Assembly (NCBI GenBank): GCA_963457665.1
Contig: OY735215.1
Span: 38,887,325-38,951,324, forward strand
DNA from: Thysanoteuthis rhombus
Taxonomy: Eukaryota > Mollusca > Cephalopoda > Oegopsida > Thysanoteuthidae
Length of the DNA: 64,000 nucleotides
Reading direction: 5' to 3'
Made by a program: the position numbers and the translations under genes. Below are positions 13,436 to 25,005 of this stretch, in pieces. The notes beneath the pieces are model-generated. The model was not told where the DNA came from. It saw nothing but the letters and a program-made list of their open reading frames with translations, and ran no database searches. The number at the start of each line of letters is the position of its first letter. Position 1 is the stretch's first letter.

Positions 13436-14060
13436 TTTTCTAACGTCTGTCGTTGAACATAAGCCCTTCCAAGATTCGGCAGATCTATCTACCGTAGGTG
13501 TTGTGGTGCAAATATCTCTTGTGTTCATCTAAATCCCAACGCCATCTTATTTTCTGCCGGCCACAATCTTGCATATAATCCTTGAGGAATTTGCAAATGG
13601 ATTCTATGATATCTGACTCGTTTTTCTTAATACATTGTGCTGCCTTGTGGTCTCTCCGTGTGACGTTAAACATGATTCTCCTCGGTGCATGCTGTATGGT
13701 TCTTAGTTTGAGAGCCAATCCTTTGATTAGGTTCCAGGTTTCAGCACCGTAGATGACAATTGGGTGAATTGCTTATAAACCAATTTAGAGCTAATAGAAT
13801 TTTCTTGAATGTTGAGCTTGCTTTACCGTAAGCTTGCCAGCCAAGGGCGGTTCTTCGTTTGTTGATTTCATAGAGACTAGTTACCTTAAGTAAATGTAAT
13901 GGTCTACTTTCTTTAGCTCAGCGTTTTCGATTTTGATCGGTATATTTTTGTCCTTAGTATATTTGATACACGCGAGATTGGTTTTACAGGAATCAACAGT
14001 AAAAGTGAAGTTACATTTAAGACCTACTTTCTAGCCATATCCATTTAGTTAATCAAAAAG
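13436..14060 (-). mobile_element. RTE-type LINE fragment, 3' portion (copy 4, part a)
   Basis: Minus-strand RTE C-terminal region, clearly more diverged than the other copies. Recognisable blocks are the TALGWQAYGKASSTF segment, WNLIKGLALKLRTIQHAPRRIM and the RRDHKAAQ block. The 3' end near 13436 keeps the ACGACAGACGTT-like terminus. Its 5' side stops abruptly near 14060; the next upstream part of the same element resumes at about 15023, so this copy is split by other DNA. Several stops and frame shifts are present. Confidence 0.82.
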
Positions 14061-15022
14061 GGCAGGGTAATGTTGTGCAGCGCATGCATTTTTTCCCTAC
14101 CAGTGGACTGGATGTGTACGATAGAGCCGTAGCGCTTCTCCCAACTTTGCAAACAGGGCAAACCTCAGACAGGTTTGCATTCAAAGACCGAACAAGGGAA
14201 TGGTAGAAATGCCACACCTGGCGTGTCATCGACACACACCGAAGCGTAGATGCTGACAGAAGAAGCGGTTTATGTACAGGCCGTAAAAAGAAGTCTTCGC
14301 TGCATTCACACAGACCTCAATCCCAATGGTGTGTCATCGCAGGCCCAAGGGTAAGAAACTGTTCCTAGGCAATAGGCCCTGGCAAGAGTCCCCATAGGCA
14401 GCAACCTCACCCAATTTTGTAAGACATGAGGGAGTTAAGTGAGAGAGAGTGTGCTTCAGGTCTGCTAGTCGGTAGGCCTTTCCAGAGGAAACAAAGTCAG
14501 TTTGGGACACTCGTCGTTGCCCTGGTTAAGAAAAGCAGGCACTTCAACTAGGTGAAAGAATGAGGCTACCAAACCGTCCTCCGCTCTTGCTCCCAGCAAC
14601 CTTCACACCCAAAAGACGTGACCCCTCACCTTATTAACGGGCTGACACCGATATCTAGCATGAGGCTGTCGCGTCCCCCGTAAGTCAATGGCCACCATCC
14701 TTTCCTTCACCTACGTTTTTCCATCATCTTCCCCGTCATCAATTGTCTTCGCTTGTACATATAGCATCGCTATACATCGGTTTGGGGGAAAACCTAGGTC
14801 CCCCAGGGTGAACAGAGTACAAAAATTGACAGATGGACCAACCAGCATCAAATAAAACTGACTTCGTGTCACATCCATGTCGTACACACGTCCTCGAATT
14901 TGACTGTAAATTTTAGTCATTGTACTTTTAACTTTATCCGTTGTATTTCTACCTTTACTAGATGAACATGTAATGGCTTCATTTCTGTAAGTCAGTCAGA
15001 TGGCGCATGTACTTTTGGGATA
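14061..15022. mobile_element. ~960-bp insertion splitting RTE copy 4
   Basis: The flanking RTE pieces are consecutive in the element (FADD region on the right, the segment just after it on the left), so these ~960 bp are inserted. The insert is GC-richer than its surroundings. It has no protein domain I recognise and no obvious terminal repeats, and I could not define a target-site duplication by eye. It could be a non-autonomous element or a rearranged segment. Confidence 0.5.
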
Positions 15023-15265
15023 AATAAACCCGCCAACGAGTGCTATGTCGTCAGCACATCTAAGGTTACTCAGGTATTCGCCGTCAATTCTGATTCCTTT
15101 ATTAGTTCAGTCTAAATGTCGGAAGATCATTTCAAGGCAAGCCGTGAAGGAGTGGTGTCGCATTGTCTTGATCCCATTTGGAGCTGGAAGGGCTCCAAGT
15201 CTGTACGTGGCCTGATAAAGAAACTGCTGAATCGGTAGATATGTTGCAGAACACGCTTATCTGAA
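15023..15265 (-). mobile_element. RTE-type LINE fragment, RT palm portion (copy 4, part b)
   Basis: Minus-strand continuation of copy 4. It reads SSFFIRPRTDLEPFQ, then a degraded RQGDT-type block, then IRIDGEYLSNLRCADDIAL. CADD stands where FADD is found in copy 1. This is the palm of the reverse transcriptase around motifs B and C. It is separated from part a by the insertion and carries stops. Confidence 0.8.
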
Positions 15266-15299
15266 TGACGAAAAATCCAAATGAAAAGTTTCCATTGCA

Positions 15300-15620
15300 C
15301 TTGGCAATCAGTAAAATCCGAGCCTTACTTGGTGTTAGTGAAATTCAATTCTTCGCTCTGGATGGATACGAATAGCGGTCAGGTGGAGAAAAAAAAATGA
15401 GGTATTGGTTACGAAGACTGATAATGCGTAGATCGGACCAGTCTCCGTTTTGTGAAAGAGAGTAGTCATTATTTGATTGATGAATTATTGTTCCGATTAT
15501 TATTTTTGCGGCTGCCGGACGATTTTTGTCGCTGCTGTTCACCAGATAAGACATGCCCCTGAGGAAAGCCGGAGAGCCTGTCGGCTAAAATATTGGAATT
15601 TATTATAAGGCTTTGAGTCC
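15300..15620 (+). mobile_element. Penelope-like element 3' end (candidate)
   Basis: The DNA ends in a 'CCTGAGGA - GC-rich hairpin - AAAATATTGGAATTT' arrangement at about 15558-15600. Such CTGANGA-hairpin-GAAAC-like ends are characteristic of the terminal repeats of Penelope-like retroelements and related retroposons, where they descend from hammerhead ribozymes. The preceding text (ATTATTATTTTTGCGGC near 15497-15513) also fits such ends. The hairpin stem is AGCCG/CGGCT. The GAAA core is changed to AAAA here, so a working ribozyme is unlikely. No reverse transcriptase or GIY-YIG domain was found upstream, so the family call is tentative. Confidence 0.4.
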
Positions 15621-17145
15621 TACAATAACAGTAGAACCCCTTCACAATAGCATGGTGAATTTAAATTGAAATAATCAAGGAGTGTAATTCGATCATGTTA
15701 CAGATCCTTTCTGCGTCTCGTTTATTTTGCTAGAGATACTGCAAATTAATTTCAATATCTATAAAGACTCTTCGTCAGTTTTTACTACTTTTTCATTTTA
15801 TTTCAAGAAAATACTCAGCACAATGGCTGTGCGTTAGGGTTAAGGTAATTTCTGGATGACTCCATGTTTAGAATCATACCTTGCATCAGAGGTATAAAGT
15901 CTATAGTACACTAAAGTAGGACTAATTTATTCCTATATTTAAAAATAGGTTATATTACTGCATTAGTAGACCGATTCTACCAATCTACAAGCCTAGCTTG
16001 GTGTCGCACAATGCAGGAGAAAACTGACATCTCGATTCTCACGAGGTGCCACGCCCATCCTACATTTGTTGCCTTGTGTCATAGCTACCAGCCACTAATC
16101 GTAAACTAGTGCAGAAACCACCCGCTTCACTGTAAACAGAGTACTGCAAAACCTGCGCCTCAACCGCACTCGCCCGATCCCGAACCTTCCAGAATTCCAT
16201 TGAATATATCAATAAACAATTTATTCCCCACTCACAACTCATAACCTTGCCCCGTCCAGATTTTAAGTGAGTTAACCCGGAATCGTCTCCTGGCTAGACG
16301 ATAGTTTTTATTCATTATATATATATATTATACATATTATACACACACTGGGTAAAGCAACGTACGCGAGAACTGTAGAAGGTAATTTACCCACGAGTAT
16401 AGTTAAGGCACTGATTCTTCAAGTCTTCTTTTTACAGCGTAGCCGGTAGTTTCTTAGCGGATATTGACTGAACTGTAATGCAAACACGAGCGCGGGGAAG
16501 AGCGTTGTAGTCCACCCACGTCTCCTTCGAATCTATCCCACATAACTTTTCCCGTGGGCCGAATTCTCGACAACTAACTGCATTGCTGTGGTCGTTGACC
16601 TTGTTTTGCTCCGTAGTACTTCTTGGTCAATTCTTTGGTTTGACCTCCTGCCGGCCATCATTATTTCGCATTCTTTCAGACTTGCTTTTTCAATACGTAT
16701 GCACATTTTTCCCTACAGACATAGTAGTTTTGTTTATATTTCAATTCTCGGTCAATTGTCCTCTGCTGCGTTACCACAATTCATAACAAAAATGTCATTG
16801 ATCTTTGAAATGAAACTATTTAGTCATTTGTCGGTCCATTCATCACTCCACTTGACACTTATTCCGCATTTACATCAGTGTTGCCAATTTAGCACTAAAT
16901 CCATTGAATTTCTGGTTTTGGCAGTGCGAAAGGGTACAAAATTAGCGTGGGCATGCTCAAACACTTTCGCCATATTCAATATTTCAGGAGTGTTTTGGCC
17001 ATTTTTAGCGGTATTTAGGCTACTTTTAAGATTTAGCGCTTTCTTTTATTAGCACGAAAATATTTGAGTTAAACACAGGCTTAGTAAAATGTCAGTACTA
17101 CATTATAAATAGTAAGCATCCAAAGCGCGCATAGTCTGCTAACGT
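15621..17145. other. unassigned DNA
   Basis: A short TA microsatellite lies at about 16316-16330. A CAGTGTTGCCAATTTAGC stretch at about 16878 looks like one transposon end, but no partner end was found. The overlapping frames at 16583-17052 show no recognisable domain. Confidence 0.45.
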
Positions 17146-17420
17146 CAATTTTAGGGGAAGTAAGTATGCATGGATCCGCCTCAAAATTTAATTCTTCCCA
17201 TAGCCTTTCATTCACCTTTCCACAAAATTTCAATGAAATTCATCGAGATCTTTTGACGTGGACAGACGTGAACTTTAGGCGATATTGTGTGATGCAGACA
17301 TAACTACGACGTGAGGGAGGTAACTGTATGCATCCACCCCAAAATTAAATCACTTCTTCCATAGCTAATAATTGTTCATCCTTCCATCGGAATATCATTG
17401 TAAACTTTTGGTTTTCCATT
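17146..17420 (+). repeat. tandem repeat family C, second locus
   Basis: Two tandem units carry the same block order as at 7325-7625: ATGCATGGATCCG, AATTCTTCCCATAGC, CACCTTTCCACAAAATTTC, and GCGATATTGTGTGA. The second unit begins with GAGGGAGGTAACT (17313-17325), a motif frequent in molluscan repeats. No coding potential. Confidence 0.55.
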
Positions 17421-18095
17421 TTTGTTGTTGTTGTTAACGTCTAACCAGCTCTTCTTCAACTATGAAGATTTCGGAAAGGTTTATACGACTCCAGATTTTA
17501 TAGGTAGAGAACGACCGGCGTACATCGATGGACTGGTTAGCAATTGAATCGTAGTCCGCAAAATATTACTGAAGTGAATTCGAGCATCACTACGCGTCAT
17601 CAAGTATTTGCGGCTTTGAGTTAGGCTAAGCTTATACGAGGTGGGTGGATATTTTGGGCAAAACATTTGCCGGTACCGGATTGATGAGATATGTTTCTCC
17701 AGAAGAGGAAAACGTGATTTTTTTTAAATGTACGGGCGCACGTGATAAGTGCCCAACGAACCATTTTTTTTTTTTTTTTTCAAGTTGATATTAGTCATTT
17801 TAAGCGCTACAAAGTTCAGTTATTCTTGTTTTGAAGCTAGAACACACCGCATGACGATTTGTAGAGTGTTCAAACTTATGATGAAAAAAACTGAGCAGAA
17901 AAAAAACGAAATATCTTCATTAGGAAGAATAAAAAAAATGGTTCGTTGGGACTTTTGCACGACCGATCATAATGATATCAATAAAAAAAAATGAAAATCA
18001 ACACCTTTGGCATTGAGTCTACCGACAAGGAGTGGGATAGGAAAATTGTGTTACACGGGTTCTTTTGTAGTATTGTCCGTATGGGTACTCAAGTT
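17421..18095. other. unassigned DNA
   Basis: Contains a GTTGTTGTT run near 17423 and T/A homopolymers near 17764-17780. No gene recognised. Confidence 0.5.
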
Positions 18096-18262
18096 ATCAT
18101 CATCAGTCTCTTAACGTCCGTCGTTGGACATGAGCCTTTCCCAGGATTCACCACAATTCTCTATCATGGGTGTCGCGGAGCCAGTATTTCCTGAATTTGT
18201 CTAATTCATCTCTCCATCTTGTGTTCTGTCGGCCACGGTCTCGCATATGATCTTTGGGGAAG
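18096..18262 (-). mobile_element. RTE-type LINE 3' stub (copy 5)
   Basis: Only the last ~165 bp of an RTE copy, minus strand. The ATCATCAT tail is at the left end, followed by the ACGTCCGTCGTTGGACAT terminus and the RDELDKFRKYWLRDTHD region. It stops abruptly at about 18262 where the sequence becomes unrelated. This is typical severe 5' truncation. Confidence 0.87.
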
Positions 18263-18635
18263 CAGGTTTGCGAAAAATAAATTTCCAGTAAGGAAACATC
18301 GAAATTGTGCTATTTTAATTAATTATCAATATTTTGAAATTGAGATCTGTGATTTTTGTTAATTTAATGATGCTATTCAAGCAACATGTTGAGAAGGGGT
18401 TAATTTCAAAATTTGCTGATTTTTTTTTTTCAAGTCAAAGTTTAACTTGAACCTCCACGCACATTATTATTATTATTAAATCGATGAATTGAAGTTAATA
18501 AACCACTTGGAAAGGTAACCAGTCAGAAATAGGGGTTAATAACACTCTTCCATTTCCTTTTGTACTCTATGCCTCTGAATTCGGAGGCAAAATTTGGCCT
18601 AACATATTTTCCGATAAACAAGATTTTTTATTAAA
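18263..18635. other. unassigned AT-rich DNA
   Basis: Contains a TTATTATTATTA run near 18463. Nothing else recognised. Confidence 0.5.
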
Positions 18636-18750
18636 AAACCCAAGTTAGCACAAAGCCAGGGTCGGGCACAAGGATCGAACTAACTATACGAGGGTTTACC
18701 ATAGCGAGTCCTGCCTACTGCTAACCATCACAGACAAATTCATCAAGAGC
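18636..18750 (-). repeat. tRNA-derived SINE-like unit
   Basis: On the minus strand an A-box-like segment (GATGGTTAGCAG, about 18723-18734) precedes a B-box-like AGTTCGATCC (18671-18680), followed by CTTGTGCCCGACC. This order is that of an internal RNA polymerase III promoter. The spacing is close to that of a tRNA, but the cloverleaf is not intact. I infer a decayed SINE head. Confidence 0.45.
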
Positions 18751-21220
18751 CTCATATTACAAAAGATCCGACCGGCTTTGAAACAGAAGAAATGTCAAGT
18801 GAATGTGAAAGCAGTTGCAAGGAATTCATGTACCCCAGGAGAGACACCTAGTAGTATTCTCAGTTCGGAGTGCGCCCCTAAAACCTTTGCGTCCGCGGCG
18901 ACCGCCTAATGGATGGACCTGCCTTGGTCACGAAAGCTTTTTTTTTTTCTAGAATGCCCTCTGGAGATGACCAACTTAAAATTTTCCATTTCTTCATTCG
19001 ATTACAAAGTTTTACAGGGATTTGTTCTGCGCCGGCTTTATATTTTTTTTTTACAAATCAGATTTTTTGCAAGACGTGTACTCCAAGTTGAAAGGGTATT
19101 AATTTTAGACTTTTCCATTTCAATAATAAAAATGAATCGTAGCAATAAATGAAATTGGTAACATAGTAAATTTTACATCTTAAATTTCTAAATTTATCAC
19201 TAAATTAAAAAAAGATAAATATTTTCTTCTACATCAGATAAAATAAAATTGCTTTCGTACGCCGGTTACAGACAGACTAGTATTTCTGATTTTGTGCTGT
19301 TGAAAGAACACTATCGCCAAGGGATTTCAAATGATTATTTTTTGAAAATATAGAAATTTCTGTAATGAAAATAACATTTATTATTTTTTCTTTCCACATA
19401 CATTTGCTTCGTACAAGTTCGCCATGAAGTTTGATAAAAATGGGTTGTAGAAAGAAAGACAAGACACTTGGATTAAAATTCAATTAGTTCGCTGTAATCT
19501 GCTCTACACAACATTTACGACCTGTCAGTCACTTGATTTTAGTTTTGTTCCCTGAATTTTTTTTTTTTTTTAAGCAAGTACTGTTGTCATTTTTACTGTG
19601 GTGTTTATCCAATAGTGCCAAATAAAAGAGTCCGCATTTAGTGAAGGATGATTTTGGTTCTTATGGCGAAAGAGAAAAAAAAATACAACCCATCACATCA
19701 ACGAAAGAAGTGATTTTAGAGGTCAGAAAGAAAACACACGAAGAAATAAGTTATAGTAAAAACAAAAATATTTCGTATGCATGAGTGAAAAAAGAAAGAA
19801 ATTGTTGCTTTTTTCCTCCTCACATTGACGTATGAATAGAAAAAAAAACATCGTTAAAATACAAAAGTTCTCGTTTTTTGGGGTTTTTTTTCAAATTAGA
19901 TTACCACTTGATTAAACGAAGTTTTGACGAGTTTTAAATCGTAAAACTAAAATCGATTCAAGTTGGTTACTTCCATAAACATCAGAAACGAACTTACCTC
20001 ACTAAATCTCCGACAGATGGGGAAAGTGTCGTAAAGTCAAGCACGAGTAAAATTCGGGAACTACTACCCTAATTGTCGTCTTCCAGAAAAGTGAAATGGT
20101 AAACAGCGCCCAAGTTTTATAAGTACCAATAGCGTTGGTAACCTGCTCCTACTCTTGAAGGAGTGTAGTCTCCGACCTCCACTAGTAAGTCGTAGTTGTA
20201 GGCAATGCTGTCAGGGGGGGTGGGAGCAGTTGCGTCAGTTTGCTATCAATCTTATCATCTTTCTTATCTCCAATCGCGATACCTGCAGCTCTATGGTTGA
20301 TATGGACACAACGAAATTCGCCTAGGAAGATAGAGGGAGGTAAACTTTAGGTAAAAGAAAAAGGTAGATATCTCCTGACCGAACACAGACGCAATGACGT
20401 ATAAAATACTACTACTGCTGTAGTCCACACATAAACACTGCGGCAATGATGTTTTTTTCACGCAGTACTTTTTCATTCACTAGCTGAATATCCGTCCTCC
20501 TACCTGGGTAGGCCTGCCCATCGAACGAACCAAAGCGGTCGCTTAGGGTACAATAAACTTAGGGGCTCACTCCTAATTGAAAAACAAGTAGTCGTCAGAA
20601 TAAAACTGGGGTTTCAAATTTCCAGTCTCACCTAGGGCGACTAAAACCCTTGAACGAATTTAAAGTTTTGCCTAGGGTGTATGAAACCCTCAGCTTCCTA
20701 TGGATAGGTTATTCGGCTAGTTTTAAATAAAATTAGAATTCCATCTTATTCATTCTAATTAATCAACATACAATTACATTTATATTTTTTAACAATATGA
20801 AACATAAATATTTGAAAACTATAAATATACCAATTCAGAAGTGAAACCCAAAATTAAAAAGATAACATAAGATTTACTTCCAATCAACGAATGACTGGGT
20901 CTACTTTTTTTTAGCAAAATGAAGTATATATATTTTGAGAAAATATATACACAATTTCAGAATTAAAACTCAAATATTGGTTCGACATAATGACTGTCAG
21001 CTAATCAACAGTTGAATTTTTTTTCTTTCCAGTTTGACATGAAGGTTTTCGTCAAAACATTCATTCACACAGACAAAACGTTAGTCGGTAAGACATCCAG
21101 ATACACATATGAGCTATAGATATCAGTTATAAGTGGTAGGTTTGGTTACTTACATTGGCTCCAAAATAATACTGATCAACCATAACAACAGATCACACCA
21201 ACTTCTGGCTTGTTCACCAG
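18751..21220. other. unassigned AT-rich DNA
   Basis: Many A/T homopolymers. A short minus-strand frame at 20291-20476 has no recognisable domain. A G-run lies at about 20213-20220. No family assigned. Confidence 0.5.
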
Positions 21221-21720
21221 TACTTAATTGCACACTGGAAGCATATACGGTGGTGGGGGGCTAATAGTTGACTCACAGAGAAAACGGAATCTGCCCCCTC
21301 CGCACTGATGCCCTCCTTTAGGGAAAGAACAAATCCACTTCTCCTTGCACTCTCCAATATGGACACGAATCTTGACAAAAAGTCTCATCTCTGGCATGCC
21401 ACGATGGTGAACACAGAAGAGAATGTGTGAGTGACATGAACCCACTTCTTCTTATGTTTTGTCCCACTGATCGAAATATCGACAAAATGTCTTGTCACTG
21501 GTATGCCACACTAGTTGAGGGAGAAGAGGCTTAATATGAGCATACTGACAAACTATTCTCCAAGAACTACTTACAAAACCTCCCCAGGCAAAAGAGTTTC
21601 TTGACAAAACGTTTCGTTGTCTTGTCACTGGCATGCCACGATGGTAAACACAGAAGCTAATGTGTAAGTGAGCACTTGGGAAAAACTACTCTCCCATAAC
21701 TACCTGCCTTACCTGCCCAG
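21221..21720 (+). repeat. local repeat with a GTCACTGGCATGCCAC unit
   Basis: A short block (TGTC..GTCACTGGCATGCCACGATGG, or close variants) occurs three times, at about 21380-21410, 21488-21512 and 21622-21646. Two copies are followed by AACACAGAAG and ATGTGT(G/A)AGTGA. The units are imperfect and unevenly spaced, so this looks like an old local duplication, not a regular satellite. No protein function seen. Confidence 0.5.
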
Positions 21721-21961
21721 GTAGTTGCAGCAAAAAGCTGTCATTCACATAGGAACCAAAAATTATTTTTTAGGTAATAATAACCGGCTGATAACATTAA
21801 GCGAAGGAAACGTGGAGGAAGTTACCCATTTTGATCACTTTAAATAAAGTTTGCGGTACCCATTGATTTGATAACAGTAACCATTTAACAACAATATCTA
21901 TTTTGATCAATTTATACCTATCAATTAAACTTTTTTATACTAGCTATCTGTCTCAGTCTAT

Positions 21962-21992
21962 TTATATCTATCTATCTATCTATCTATCTATC
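21962..21992. repeat. TATC tetranucleotide microsatellite
   Basis: About seven uninterrupted TATC units. Confidence 0.9.
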
Positions 21993-22013
21993 CTGATTTG
22001 ATGGCTGGTCACT

Positions 22014-22072
22014 ACTAACAATATGGATCCTCAGAGATCATATGTGAAACCATGGCTGGCAGGATTTAAGCT
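22014..22072 (+). mobile_element. tiny RTE fragment (copy 6)
   Basis: About 55 bp match the 'ACAATATGGATCC..AGAGATCATATG..AAACCATGGC' block that sits in the C-terminal region of the other RTE copies. Both sides end abruptly. It is a remnant. Confidence 0.6.
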
Positions 22073-22440
22073 GTGACCACTACTACCACCACCACGTTCG
22101 CTTACAATGTCTACAGAAGTCAATGGTTGATTCCAGGTAAAAGCCAAGATTTCTAAATGCTGATTTTATCACAGGAAGGTCCAAATTACTTCTCCCAGTA
22201 AGATCCATGATAGCAACATATATATCATCACAGTCATCCCAACTTGCTGGCTGAGATAGTAGCAAGTTTATTTCCTGCATCTGTAGTCAGTGTCCAAGAC
22301 CAGATAACAACCAGGATTTGGAGGGTTGATTTTGGAGTAAGCAGAGAGTATGACAGGAAAAAAGTCGTGGAAAAAATGTTACAATGAATGCTAGGAGAAA
22401 AAAATCACAACTTTTGTTGCTGATGAGGAAAGAAGGCATA
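22073..22440. other. unassigned DNA
   Basis: A CACTACTACCACCACCACG run near 22078 may be a decayed triplet tail of the adjacent RTE fragment. Nothing else recognised. Confidence 0.4.
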
Positions 22441-22870
22441 AGAAAACCATAGTAAAAGTGGTGGAGGTTTCTCTCATTTTTAATTGTGCATATCTTGGTG
22501 TGTTCATGCTTTCCAGGACTCTTGGCTTTACTGTTTTGTCTACAGACTTGAAAATTAGCTTCAGTACTCCACTCCTTCTAAAAATGAGTTTTGGGATTTT
22601 TGGAAAGAAAGCTTTTTTGAGCCTTATTTTGACAGGCTTATTTTGACAGGCTTATTAGTAAGATCTAGATTCTCTAGAATCTTGATGTTTGTTGACGTTT
22701 TTTTAAAAACTCTATTTTAGATGTTTTCCAGGAGAAAACACCAGTGATGTCATAAATGGAATTTACTCTGACCATATTTATTCTTAGACGGATTTTTTTT
22801 ACATGACTACAAATTATGAGACAATTGTTGCTCAGTTTTTGACTCAGATGGTGATTTTTAATTCAACATA
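22441..22870 (+). repeat. dispersed repeat B, copy 1
   Basis: This shares a long block order with 28860-29600: CCAGGACTCTTGGC, ACTGTTTTGTCTACAG, AGCTTCAGTACTCCACTCC, GCTTTTTTGAGCCTTATT, GAAAACACCAGTGATGTCAT and TTTATTCTTAGACGG. No reading frame is conserved between copies, so it is probably a non-autonomous element. A partial minus-strand match is present at about 56375-56430. Confidence 0.6.
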
Positions 22871-24654
22871 GAATGAAAAAATAATATTTTTGATAAAATA
22901 GGTAACATTTTCATTTGTTCAATTTACCAAAAATATCATTTTGTATTCGTGAATTGAATGAATTAGAATATCATTTATTCTGTTGAAAAAAATTTTCCTT
23001 CTCTTTATTTTCCAGCCTGAAGCCAAAGTTATGACTTTCACATAAGTGGACATTTTTTTTTCTATGACTCTTTTCCTGCAAACAATTTTCAAGACAGTCA
23101 AACTCTTCCCACTTAGAAGATAGAAATCAATCCTCTAACCTGTGCCCTGCAGTTAAAACATTTGTATACTTGCACTATCAATCACAGCTAACCACAACAG
23201 ACCAGATTAAACACTTTTGCTGGATTTAGGTAATTCACGTGTTCAGATAATATGTATCTATGTACCTATATTTCACCCAGCCAGAACTGTTCTCAGTAGA
23301 AACTTGAAATTTTGTGAATACATATCCCTTATAGGATAAGCAAAAACTATTATTCAAGTTTTTTGAGGGGTGGTCAATATACAATGTAAGCTTATGCTAA
23401 GCTGGTCACTTAGTTTGTGTCCAATAGCGTTAATGCTTGTGTTTTGATTCAGACTTTCCAATTATCGTAGTATAAACAAAAAAGAGATGGCCTCAAACAC
23501 GACACCACCCTTGGCCACTCAGTGAACTAGTGAAGGCATTGGGATATTTAATTGATCTAAAAAATGCCCTGATCAATCAAATGAATAAGAACAGACAAAT
23601 GCAACAACAAAGATTTTCCCAATATTCAAGGTTTCATTGACAGGGGAATAGAATGGAAAATTATGGGAAAAAAACAGGTATTGCAAAGACAGTGACCCTT
23701 GCAGATTTACTGTGGAGAAAAGTCATAGAGTTTATAGAGTTTATGATAAGTTTTTGGAGCTTGATAATTTGAAGAGTCTATGAAGGGATTTTGAAAGGTT
23801 AAACATCTTGGAAATAGTGATATGGTTTCAAAGTGTAAAAGAGGTTGTTTCTTGAAGAGTTGATTGTTTTATGTTATTTTGGTAAATGCGCCTTGAACTA
23901 GAATTCATGAAATATTTAATGAGTTGCTTGATATCTTAAGTTTCAACTTGAGTCTTGATAATGAAAAATTCATAATTTGATGCCTTTCAAGTGTATGTGC
24001 TCATTTACCCAACACAGTAAATGGCTGGACTTTTTTTTTGAATGAATCGCCAGCAACTGACTTGGACAACAAAAAGGCCTAGCCAAAGTCAACAGGCCAT
24101 CATGCTCAAAAGTAGTGACTTGAAGAGATGAAGAAAGGATTGCTTGCAAATCTTTAGGGTCTGGTCACATGACCCTTTTTCAGGGCTCTCACTGGATAAT
24201 TCAGAGGGACTTTGACCAACAAATGAAGTGCATGCGCAAGCAAGCCCAGAACTCTTTGCAGAGTGTGGTTGAAAAAATGAAAGTATGCAGAAAATTCTGA
24301 TATGGGAGCCGCAAGAAATTCAAGTATCCACTTGTAATTTTTCCAAAGTGTAATTTAAAGTGGCATTAGACCATCCATCCCAGGGAAAATCATTTCTTCA
24401 ACAGCATTTGTCTATTATCTCCCTTTTCCGCCAATTGAATTATCTATGAGTATTTTTATCAGGCTTCCTCTACTGATATATCTGTAAGTTTTTCTTATAA
24501 ATTTGATAATGTTTTTCCTTCTGTTCTAAGGAAAATAGTTGTAAATGCAGTAATCTTTCTTCAATCAGATTTCTGTAAGACATTTTTATCTTGAATTAAG
24601 TGATTGCTATTTTTATTCTAGGAAAGACTTTTACACTTGATAATGTTGTTAGTC
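22871..24654. other. unassigned AT-rich DNA
   Basis: A block at about 23280-23360 (AGTAGAAACTTGAAATTTTG) resembles 28440-28470, so repeat B may extend further. No gene recognised. Confidence 0.4.
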
Positions 24655-24800
24655 ATGGAAGACGGGTTGTGTCTGAGTGGTTAGCAGCATGGACAACCGA
24701 ATGAGAGAACCATGTTGAGGTTTCATCCAAGGTTATCTACATTCACTTTGCACTAATATTCTTGTGAAAGGCATGAATCTACACACACACACACCAGCTA
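24655..24800 (+). repeat. tRNA-derived SINE-like unit
   Basis: GTCTGAGTGGTTAGCAGC (24671-24688) resembles the D-arm and A box of tRNA-Ser/Leu. A weak B-box-like GGTTTCATCC follows at about 24719. The 3' side has CTTGTGAAAGGCATGAATC, which recurs at about 40019-40037, and ends in a CACACACA run. The order (tRNA-like head, body, simple-repeat tail) fits a SINE. Confidence 0.5.
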
Positions 24801-25005
24801 TAGATAAAAATAAAAGGTCAGTTTGAGCTCTTTAACCCTGTAAAACAGTTGTTTTCAAACTTTGAAAACTCAAGGACCCCCACTATAAAGTAAATATTCT
24901 GGTGGACCCTTATTTTCTGCAATTAGGTTTCCGACTGGAATCAATGAACTTCAATGATAGACAATTTTTGACCTTTAAAAATAATTTGCATTTTATATAT
25001 TATTA

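Noticed and set aside
16878-16895. CAGTGTTGCCAATTTAGC as a transposon end
   Set aside because: Only one end found; no inverted partner nearby. Kept as a note only.
16588-17052. 154-codon frame as a gene or exon
   Set aside because: Hydrophobic, low-complexity translation of T-rich DNA, overlapped by another frame, no domain.
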